DNA of 64,000 nucleotides from Methanosphaerula palustris E1-9c (lineage in GTDB: Archaea > Halobacteriota > Methanomicrobia > Methanomicrobiales > Methanospirillaceae): NCBI RefSeq assembly GCF_000021965.1, contig NC_011832.1, forward strand, positions 1,612,001-1,676,000, in the 5' to 3' direction. This document shows positions 57,354 through 64,000 of the stretch, in pieces (the stretch's first letter is position 1; each line of letters starts with the position of its first letter). Made by a program: the position numbers and the translations under genes. Below the pieces are notes generated by a model. The model was not told the origin of the DNA. It saw only the letters and a list, made by a program, of their open reading frames with translations, and did not search any database.

Positions 57354-58553
57354 ATGTTATATCGGAAAATTCCCAAAAACGGGGATGAACTGTCCATCCT
57401 AGGATTCGGATGTATGCGTCTTCCCGTGAGAGCGGACGGATCGATCGATGAAGAACGGGCAACGAAACAGGTACGCGACGCGATCGACCACGGGGTGAAC
57501 TATGTCGATACGGCCTGGCCCTATCATATGGGACAGAGCGAGCCTTTCGTGGGTCGTGCCCTGGCCAACGGGTACCGCGAGAAGGTGAACCTCGCAACAA
57601 AACTCCCATCCTGGCTCATCGAAAAGCGGGAGGATATGGATACGTTCCTGAATGCCCAGCTGGAGAGACTCAGGACTGACCATATCGACTATTATCTCAT
57701 CCATGCACTCGTAGGTGATCTGTGGGATGCGGTTGAGAAACTGGGTGTGGCCGATTTCCTTGACAAAGCCAGGGCTGACGGCAGAATCAGAAACGCGGGG
57801 TTCTCCTTCCATGGTGCAGGAGATGATTTCAACCGGATCGTCGACGCCTATGACTGGGATTTCTGTCAGATCCAGTACAACTTCCTGGACGAGAAGAACC
57901 AGGCAGGCACAGCAGGTCTGGAGTACGCGGCCTCGAAGGGCCTTGGCATCATCATCATGGAACCCCTCAGGGGAGGGAACCTCACCAAAACTGTGCCTTC
58001 TGTCGTGAGAGAGATCTGGGACGAGGCCCTAGTGAAACGGACCCCAGCAGAGTGGGCTCTTCGCTGGATCTGGAACCATCCGGAGGTCACGGTCGTCCTC
58101 TCCGGAATGAACGATGAGACGCACATCCAGGAAAACCTCAGCGTTGCAGACCAGGCATACCCGAACTCTCTGACAGAAGCGGAACTGCAGCTGGTAAAAA
58201 AAGTTGAGAGTACATATCGTGAACTGATGAAAGTGAGCTGCACCGGCTGCAGGTACTGCATGCCCTGTTCTTCAGGAGTGAACATCCCGCTCTGTTTCGA
58301 AGAGTACAACAACCTGTACCTGGTCGACAACCCTGAAGAGGAGAAGTTCATGTATGCTGCACGGCTGGGCGGCGCTGTCGCTCTCGGGGAATCTGAATTT
58401 GCATCCATGTGCGTCCAATGCGGACAGTGCGTTGAAAAATGCCCCCAGCATATCGATATCCCGGCAGTTCTCGAATCTGTTGTGGCAGAACTCGAAGGAC
58501 CTGACTTCGAGCAGCGAGTGGCCATGGCACGACAGATGTTCAAACAGACGTAA
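57354..58553 (+). CDS. Aldo/keto reductase with C-terminal ferredoxin domain (second copy)
   Basis: A 399-residue paralogue of the 55340 gene: barrel start LSILGFGCMRLPVR, DTAWPYHMGQSEPFVG, and Fe-S clusters CTGCRYCMPCSSG and CVQCGQCVEKCPQH. I chose the ATG at 57354 because AAGGTGA lies six bases upstream. The pair suggests divided substrate ranges. Confidence 0.88.
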   Translation: MLYRKIPKNGDELSILGFGCMRLPVRADGSIDEERATKQVRDAIDHGVNYVDTAWPYHMGQSEPFVGRALANGYREKVNLATKLPSWLIEKREDMDTFLNAQLERLRTDHIDYYLIHALVGDLWDAVEKLGVADFLDKARADGRIRNAGFSFHGAGDDFNRIVDAYDWDFCQIQYNFLDEKNQAGTAGLEYAASKGLGIIIMEPLRGGNLTKTVPSVVREIWDEALVKRTPAEWALRWIWNHPEVTVVLSGMNDETHIQENLSVADQAYPNSLTEAELQLVKKVESTYRELMKVSCTGCRYCMPCSSGVNIPLCFEEYNNLYLVDNPEEEKFMYAARLGGAVALGESEFASMCVQCGQCVEKCPQHIDIPAVLESVVAELEGPDFEQRVAMARQMFKQT

Positions 58554-58783
58554 ACAGCAAGAACGGTTCAGAAAAGGTATCGGTTGATCTGTCATCAATC
58601 AAAAAAGAGAAGATGGTGGGCAACCGTCACCCACCAGTATCGTTCAAGGCATCACCGATCGGTCATCAATCCTTCACGACATCATCTGTGCTGAGAAGAT
58701 GCATTGATTACTGAACTGAGCAGGAGATCTGCAGTCAGGGTCATGGCCTGCCAGATATCACCTCTCCTTTTACCAGGTACCCG

Positions 58784-60358
58784 TCAATAGACCGCCCCAT
58801 GGTTCCTGCCCCTGGTGACGATCACCTCTCCACCCTGCTCGCCGAAGGTCTCTGTTGCTGCATGAGTGATGCCGGCGAGGTCGCCATAGGTGATCGCGTA
58901 GACGGTGGGGCCGAAGGAACTGAGGCCGGCACACGCCGCCCCTGCCTGCCTGAGTTCGCGGATCAGGGCCGGCACCACCGGATCCTGCAGGCTCGTCTCC
59001 ACCTTCTTGAACCCGAGGGTCTGGATCGCGTTCACTGAATCGGCGAAGAGGCCCAGGTCCTCCTCAGCGATGCCGGGGAGCATGCGGGTCATGATCTCGT
59101 GGCAGATCTGCCGGACGTCCTCGATCGGGACCGGGCAGTAGTCCCGGAAGATGTTCACCTCCTGTGCACCCTCGACATTCGTCCCCTTATTGGGGATCGC
59201 GAGGACGATCTTCCAGGCTTCCGGGAAGGAGAGCCGGGCGCAGACCGTTGCAGGGGTCACCGCCGTCGACGCAGACGATGGTTGAAACCCGTGCTTTTCA
59301 CCATGCGGGCCGAAGCTGTGCCCGCCATCCAGGATGAATCCCCCATGCCCGAAGGCCGCCGTCCCGATCCCCGAGGTCCCGCCCCGTCCCACGATCGCCG
59401 CGATCCTCCTGACAGAGAGGTTCAGGTTATAGAGCCTGGAGACGGCCGCCCCGGTGGCCAGAGCGAGCTGGGTCCCGCTCCCGAGGCCGGTGTGCTGCGG
59501 CATCGATCGCTTCACCGTGATCGCGGCGCCACCCCGGATACCAGCCGCATTCAGCACCTTCCTGGCTGCCTCGAGCACCCGCCGGTGGACCTCGGGGGTA
59601 CCGCCCGTGACGGTGAGGTCCTCCCCCCTCTTCACCTCGATGCCGGTGCAGGGGTTCATCAGAGTGATCCCGATCCCGCCGTCGACCCGCCCGAGCCCGC
59701 CGTGCATATCGATCAGCCCCAGGTGGAGCCGCGACGGAGCCTCGACCCGGATGCTCTGCTCCTCCGCTGGGGTCGGTAACGCGGCGCCGACCTGGCCGGA
59801 GATCCAGACCCCTTCCCAGAGCGCCGGCGAGAAGATCTCCTCGATGAAGATCAGCGGCTGCTGCTCGTGAACGATACAGTACCGCCGGGAGAAGAGGACG
59901 GACTCAGCCGGGGCATCGAAGGTGCGGGAGAGGTTTCTGTCGGCACGGATCGAGCGGATATCCCGGATCTCCCGCCTGGTCTCCATATGGTACCGCTGGA
60001 GTATCCTGCCGATCGGGATATCGGCGGCCATCAGGTCGTCCCGAAACTCGGGTCCGAGGCGATCGAGCGGGGTGTGAGAGATGGCGTGGACATAGGTCCG
60101 TGTACTCTCCGAACCGACCAGGTCCACAACCCGGAAGTTGATCAGGTCGCCGGCCTCGATCCCCAGGTCCGCCGCCTCGTCGCGGTCTGCTCGCACCACC
60201 TGCTGGGCGAGGGTATGCACCTCGATTGGCTCGCCGGCCACCACCTCGAGGAGATTGGTGACCGATCCGTCCGTGAGGAGAAGGATCTTCTGGAGGGGGG
60301 AGACCGGGCTGGACTGTTCCAGTTCCTTGAGCATCGATAGGAGATTTGAGGCTGACAT
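58784..60358 (-). CDS. mptG: Fused chorismate lyase-like / beta-RFAP synthase (methanopterin biosynthesis)
   Basis: A 524-residue protein joining two enzymes. Residues ~1-195 resemble archaeal chorismate pyruvate-lyase (LLLTDGSVTNLLEVVAGE, NFRVVDLVGSESTRTYVHAISHTPLDRL, MAADIPIGRILQ), which makes 4-hydroxybenzoate. From ~200 on it is a GHMP-fold beta-ribofuranosylaminobenzene 5'-phosphate synthase (VEAPSRLHLGLIDMHGGLGRVDGGIGI, QHTGLGSGTQLALATG). The two act one after the other in making the methanopterin side arm. The start MSASNLL at 60358 is the first in frame. Confidence 0.85.
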   Translation of the reverse strand: MSASNLLSMLKELEQSSPVSPLQKILLLTDGSVTNLLEVVAGEPIEVHTLAQQVVRADRDEAADLGIEAGDLINFRVVDLVGSESTRTYVHAISHTPLDRLGPEFRDDLMAADIPIGRILQRYHMETRREIRDIRSIRADRNLSRTFDAPAESVLFSRRYCIVHEQQPLIFIEEIFSPALWEGVWISGQVGAALPTPAEEQSIRVEAPSRLHLGLIDMHGGLGRVDGGIGITLMNPCTGIEVKRGEDLTVTGGTPEVHRRVLEAARKVLNAAGIRGGAAITVKRSMPQHTGLGSGTQLALATGAAVSRLYNLNLSVRRIAAIVGRGGTSGIGTAAFGHGGFILDGGHSFGPHGEKHGFQPSSASTAVTPATVCARLSFPEAWKIVLAIPNKGTNVEGAQEVNIFRDYCPVPIEDVRQICHEIMTRMLPGIAEEDLGLFADSVNAIQTLGFKKVETSLQDPVVPALIRELRQAGAACAGLSSFGPTVYAITYGDLAGITHAATETFGEQGGEVIVTRGRNHGAVY

Positions 60359-60480
60359 CTGCTTTTTTCCCGTAGGACCGGGGAGTATTTAAGAAGAGCG
60401 AAATGGGATCGGAGATTCCCAAACTGATTTACCGGAACCGGGACGACTGAAGAGGACCCAAAGATGAGGAGGGGAGACCC

Positions 60481-60717
60481 TCACATCTTCTCCATCGATG
60501 CCCTGAGTATCTTCATCGTCTCGACCTTGTACTGGAGTTGTTTGATACAGTTCTCCTTGTGCATGATCTTCTCGTCGAACATCCGAAGCTTGATCTTCTT
60601 CTTCGTCGGATCGTCGAGTTTCTCCCAGATCATCTTCATGCAGGGGTTCCCCTCCATGCCAGGGTGTACCATACCGTGGTGCTCCATATCCATTCCATGA
60701 TGTTCCATATCCATCAT
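60481..60717 (-). CDS. Small Met/His-rich protein
   Basis: A 78-residue protein starting MMDMEHHGMDMEHHGMVHPGM, then a charged coiled-coil (about 35-78, KKKIKLRMFDEKIMHKENC). GGATGGAG lies upstream of the chosen start. The Met/His-rich head suggests copper or other soft-metal binding. No known family recognised. Confidence 0.7.
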   Translation of the reverse strand: MMDMEHHGMDMEHHGMVHPGMEGNPCMKMIWEKLDDPTKKKIKLRMFDEKIMHKENCIKQLQYKVETMKILRASMEKM

Positions 60718-60817
60718 ACCATCTCCATCCGGTGCAGTTTCCCGGCACACACCGAATGATCGCCCCCTTCGCCCCCGGGTCACTTATAGATTGTGGAGAA
60801 ACGGGGACGTGAAGGGA

Positions 60818-62152
60818 TCAATCATCGGCCGGAGTGACCCGGCGACCGTCGAAGGTCTCCCGGGTCTGCCGGATCCTCGACTCCAGCCACTGATGATCGA
60901 ACGCTGACGGAAAGACGAACTTCACCTGGTTGGAGAACTCCCAGTCCTCCCAGTCCCGGGGATCGGCCACCCGCTCGAAGAGCGGGGTCCCGGGGAGCGG
61001 GAGTGGAACGGTGAACCAGGCCTCGTCGAGCGGAAGGGAGAGGGAGAGGGCGAAGGTCTTCTCGATCGATTCGACTGTCTCGCCGGGGTACCCGACCATG
61101 AAGAACCCGGCCGTTCCCACCCCTGCCTGGGAGAAGAGGTGGACGGCCCTGACCCCCTGCTCGACGGTCACCTTCTTCTTCATCAGGCGGAGGGTCTCGT
61201 CGCTTCCGGACTCGAGCCCCAGATACACCCTGATGCACCCGGCCCGCTTCATCAGGTCCACCAGGTCCGGGGTGAGCCGGTCCACCCGTGAGAGGCAGGT
61301 CCAGGCGATCGGGCTGCCGCGACGGATCATCTCTTCGCAGAACCGGGCCAGGTATCCGGTGTCGAGGGTGAAGCAGTCGTCGGCGATCCAGAGACCGTCG
61401 TACCCGAGGGCCATGATCTCCTCGATCTCCTGAAAGACCCGCTCGAGCGGGGGCTTGCGGAAGACGTCTCCCCAGACCGGCTTGGAACAGAAGTCACAGG
61501 CGAACGGGCACCCGCGGGTGATGATCAGGCTGGTCTGCTTCATACCTCCGGACGCCTCCATCGCCTGCTGGTAGCGCCGGTGGTCGAACTGACTCCGGTC
61601 TGGGAGCGGCAGGCGATCCAGAATCGCCGAGGGGTTATGCACCGGCGGGGAAGACCTGACCTCTCCGTCCAGTACCAGGTACATCCCCGGGTAGTCAGTG
61701 ACGTCGACCCCTGAGACCCACCCCTGTTTCGCCCCTGCGGTGATGTAGTCCCGGCAGAACCGCGGAAATACCAGGTCCCCCTCCCCAAGAGAGAGCAGGT
61801 CGAACTCCCCGGCGAAGATCGCCGGATTGACCGTGGGCAAGGGGCCGCCGGCGGTGAAGAGGGTCGCCGGGAGGCGGGCACGGAGAGACCGGAGGAGCAT
61901 CAACGCATTGGCGCTCATCGTCACCATGATCGAGATCCCGACGATGGCCGGCTTGAGGGCGATGATCCGGTTCAGGGCGTCCGGTACCGTCATAAACGTG
62001 CAGTCGACGATACTCACCGGGAGGCCGAGGTCCCGGATCTGGCTGGCCAGGCCGGCGATCCCGAGGGGCGGAAAGAGTTTGTCGACCGGGTCCAGATCCC
62101 GGAAGTAGGGATAGACCAGAACGACTCCGCTTGGTTGTGATGCATCGATCAT
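60818..62152 (-). CDS. B12-binding radical-SAM protein
   Basis: A 444-residue protein with an N-terminal cobalamin-binding-like domain (VLVYPYFRDLDPVDKLFPPLGIAGLAS) and a radical-SAM core with CPFACDFC. Related enzymes catalyse C-methylations, cyclisations or methylthiolations. Its start overlaps the stop of the upstream gene (ATGA). Substrate unknown. Confidence 0.9.
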   Translation of the reverse strand: MIDASQPSGVVLVYPYFRDLDPVDKLFPPLGIAGLASQIRDLGLPVSIVDCTFMTVPDALNRIIALKPAIVGISIMVTMSANALMLLRSLRARLPATLFTAGGPLPTVNPAIFAGEFDLLSLGEGDLVFPRFCRDYITAGAKQGWVSGVDVTDYPGMYLVLDGEVRSSPPVHNPSAILDRLPLPDRSQFDHRRYQQAMEASGGMKQTSLIITRGCPFACDFCSKPVWGDVFRKPPLERVFQEIEEIMALGYDGLWIADDCFTLDTGYLARFCEEMIRRGSPIAWTCLSRVDRLTPDLVDLMKRAGCIRVYLGLESGSDETLRLMKKKVTVEQGVRAVHLFSQAGVGTAGFFMVGYPGETVESIEKTFALSLSLPLDEAWFTVPLPLPGTPLFERVADPRDWEDWEFSNQVKFVFPSAFDHQWLESRIRQTRETFDGRRVTPADD

Positions 62153-62961
62153 GTCAAACCCCCGACGGTGAACTCGATGCGGTAACGCACCTCGTTCGGA
62201 ACCACCATGCCATCCGGACTCTCCACCTCGACAGCGAACCCGGCCCAGCCGAGGTCCTCCCCCATCTCCCTGCCCCAGAAGATCTTCGATTGTAGTGGCG
62301 GGGAGGTCGAGATCGCTGCGATGCTGAACCGGATCTGATGCACCGGGTCATACAGCGATTTGGCACCCCTCTCCCTGGACAGCTCCTCCCACCCGGGTGG
62401 AGGGGGGACGATCCCCCCGATCCATCCCGTCACGAAACAGTCGGCACTCAACTCGTTCAACAGACAGACGGTTCCGACCGGACCAGCGAGGCGACGGACC
62501 CGTGCCGAGATATCGACCGCCGTACCGGTGATCTGGTAGGTGAACGTGACCTCGGCAGTGGGGGGAATGGACTCGAAGACCGGGTGAATCCCAAACAGAG
62601 AGCGGAGCGGCATCACCGGGACCATCAGCAGACGCTGAAGCCCGGGGTGGCGCATGTAGGCTCCGATCCCTGACTCGATCGACCGGGTGAGACTGGGAGA
62701 GACAAAACCGAGGATACTCCAGCTCATTCTGGTGTCGACCAGGAACGTCCGGATGACGATTCCTTCCCCGCCAGGGCTATCCTTGCTGGTTCGGGAGAAG
62801 CAGGTGAACCCGGGGCACCTGATAGCCACGCTGCCGATCCCCATCCCCTCGCCGGTCAGGTTCTCTCCGCCGAAGCAGACGAGCAGCCCCCTGGCGAGTC
62901 CTTCAGATATTCCTTCACCGAGGTATCCCAAGTCAGGGACGATGCTGATACCAGCCATCAT
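62149..62961 (-). CDS. Hypothetical protein coupled to the B12 radical-SAM gene
   Basis: A 270-residue unknown. Features are a Gly-rich N-terminus (GISIVPDLGYLGEGISEGLARGLLVCFGGENLTGEG), then beta-rich stretches and VRRLAGPVGTVCLLNELSADC. No signal peptide or known motif. Coupled translation with the radical-SAM gene suggests it is the substrate-binding partner or product-processing subunit. Confidence 0.75.
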   Translation of the reverse strand: MMAGISIVPDLGYLGEGISEGLARGLLVCFGGENLTGEGMGIGSVAIRCPGFTCFSRTSKDSPGGEGIVIRTFLVDTRMSWSILGFVSPSLTRSIESGIGAYMRHPGLQRLLMVPVMPLRSLFGIHPVFESIPPTAEVTFTYQITGTAVDISARVRRLAGPVGTVCLLNELSADCFVTGWIGGIVPPPPGWEELSRERGAKSLYDPVHQIRFSIAAISTSPPLQSKIFWGREMGEDLGWAGFAVEVESPDGMVVPNEVRYRIEFTVGGLT

Positions 62962-63081
62962 GTCCGCTCCATACGGTCAATCTGGCGCTCCGACTATATA
63001 GTCATGGTGTGGAATGGGCCGGCCATCCACCTCTGCAAACCTCCAGATCAAAAAAATAAGCATTCATCGGCCCCACCTGAT

Positions 63082-63639
63082 TCAGAACCCGAGATACCCG
63101 AGCACCAGCAGGAACCCGATCATCCCAACCTCCATTACGGCGATCACGATCCAGACGTTCAGATGCAGGAACTCGGGCACCGTCCTGGCCGGGAAGGGGA
63201 GATAGATGAGCACCCGGGTCTTCAACCTGGGGTAGAGGCGTGCGAAGATCCCAGACCCGATCAAGAGCCCGACCATTCCGCCAGCGAGGGCATCGAGGGC
63301 CCCGGTTCCGACCGCACCGGCCACCGTCCCCGGGCAGTACCCGAGCAGGGCAAACCCGGCCCCGAAGATCAGCCCGCCGATCACGTTCGAACCGACTGTC
63401 CCTTCGGCGGCATGAAGTTCCACAAGCCCGAACTGTTTGAGCAGGTGAAACCCGACCATCCCGACGATCACCGCCGAGAGCATCACCTTCAGCACCGTGA
63501 AGTCGGTGAGCAGGAGCTGCCCGATGATCACGTCGTACCTGGTAACCCCGCCTTTCTGGAGCAGAAACCCGAAGACGATCCCGAAGAGGAGGCCGAGCAC
63601 GATCTGGGCTCTCTTATTGGCATGGAGAGAGGTCAGCAT
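63082..63639 (-). CDS. YeeE/YedE-family sulfur transporter, second half
   Basis: A 185-residue membrane protein (LLQKGGVTRYDVIIGQLLLTDFTVLKVML, GLIFGAGFALLGYCPGTVAGAVG). In thiosulfate or sulfide uptake proteins of this family, Cys in GYCPGT lines the pathway. The ATG at 63639 overlaps its partner's stop closely. Together the two genes make one full-length family protein. Confidence 0.85.
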   Translation of the reverse strand: MLTSLHANKRAQIVLGLLFGIVFGFLLQKGGVTRYDVIIGQLLLTDFTVLKVMLSAVIVGMVGFHLLKQFGLVELHAAEGTVGSNVIGGLIFGAGFALLGYCPGTVAGAVGTGALDALAGGMVGLLIGSGIFARLYPRLKTRVLIYLPFPARTVPEFLHLNVWIVIAVMEVGMIGFLLVLGYLGF

Positions 63640-63643
63640 CGTT

Positions 63644-64000
63644 TCACACCCCCGCAACCACCCGGAAGATCAACACCGCGACGCCGATCCCGCCGGCAAA
63701 GAAGCAGCCGGCAGCGATCATCGAAGCGAGGGAGAGCTGGATGGACCCGCTGATCCCGTGACCGCAGGTGCATCCGCCAGCCCAGCGTGCACCGAGGCCG
63801 AGCAGGATCCCGCCGGCCAGGGCGATGACGATCCGGATCACCGGGCTGTACCCGAACGTTCTTCCCCAGAGATCCGGTACCCAGAAGAGATGGAACTTGC
63901 CCGAGAGAATGGCCGATATGAACGCCCCGATGATCACCCCCGGTATGATCATCAACGACCAGTCCACTGCAGGGACGATCTCCTGATAATACTCCATCGC
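63644..64000 (-). CDS. YeeE/YedE-family sulfur transporter, first half (runs off window)
   Basis: From the window edge (frame open; ATG at 63997) to 63644, the product has membrane helices and the GGCTCGHGISG motif of the first half of YeeE/YedE (ARWAGGCTCGHGISGSIQLS). The N-terminus probably lies outside the window. Confidence 0.8.
   Translation of the reverse strand, partial: AMEYYQEIVPAVDWSLMIIPGVIIGAFISAILSGKFHLFWVPDLWGRTFGYSPVIRIVIALAGGILLGLGARWAGGCTCGHGISGSIQLSLASMIAAGCFFAGGIGVAVLIFRVVAGV

Overview
The window reads as a euryarchaeal methanogen chromosome, most likely Methanomicrobiales. The support is archaeal information-processing genes (pelota, archaeal RqcH, ABCE1, Nog1), a methanopterin-biosynthesis enzyme (chorismate lyase-like domain fused to beta-RFAP synthase), FmdE, archaeal promoters with leaderless starts, and bacterial-type acquisitions (DnaK system, type I-E CRISPR-Cas) common in that order. 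The genus is inference; no rRNA or tRNA gene was seen.

Layout. (1) 1-9.7 kb, core genes: the 3' end of an aldehyde ferredoxin oxidoreductase with a coupled MoaD-like protein; a ribosome rescue and recycling cluster (pelota-RqcH facing an EMC6-like membrane protein and ABCE1); a lineage-specific helical protein; Nog1; a long FKBP-type isomerase; a CYTH protein. (2) 9.7-16.2 kb, sparse accessory DNA: a repeat-bearing lipoprotein, an ArsR-like regulator, an FMN-binding protein, a surface beta-propeller, a broken cupin gene and a zinc-ribbon protein. (3) 16.2-20.1 kb: molybdate/tungstate uptake (modA-trmO-modB-modC, a DUF3006 protein, a divergent molbindin). (4) 20.1-30.2 kb: a metal or metallophore uptake and processing island with three class I methyltransferases, FmdE, a FecCD permease, an ATPase, two substrate-binding folds, and a cytoplasmic radical-SAM enzyme fused to one of them. 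(5) 30.4-46.0 kb: a complete type I-E CRISPR-Cas locus of about 109 repeats, with cas3-cse1-cse2-cas7-cas5-cas6e-cas1-cas2 all on the minus strand. (6) 46.2-49.5 kb: an Mrr restriction gene followed by gene-poor DNA with several unexplained repeat families and a probable Cas6 fragment. (7) 49.6-53.1 kb: grpE-dnaK-dnaJ. (8) 53.1-58.6 kb: a redox cluster (HxlR regulator, cupin, two flavin reductases, flavodoxin, two ferredoxin-domain aldo/keto reductases) with a duplicated GTAC-N10-GTAC promoter element. (9) 58.7-64 kb: the methanopterin fusion enzyme, a Met/His-rich small protein, a B12-binding radical-SAM protein with a coupled unknown partner, and a split YeeE/YedE sulfur transporter.

How parts work together. 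The CRISPR array is transcribed on the minus strand. Its leader lies between cas2 and the array at about 37.1 kb, and its oldest end decays near 30.4-30.9 kb. Two pairs of near-identical spacers each differ at PAM-proximal (seed) position 4, and one pair sits inside a block of AT-rich spacers; this looks like re-sampling of an invader that had escaped by seed mutation. The most novel biochemical candidate is the 20-30 kb island, where a periplasmic-type binding domain appears to work inside the cell, joined to an AmrS-like radical-SAM enzyme.
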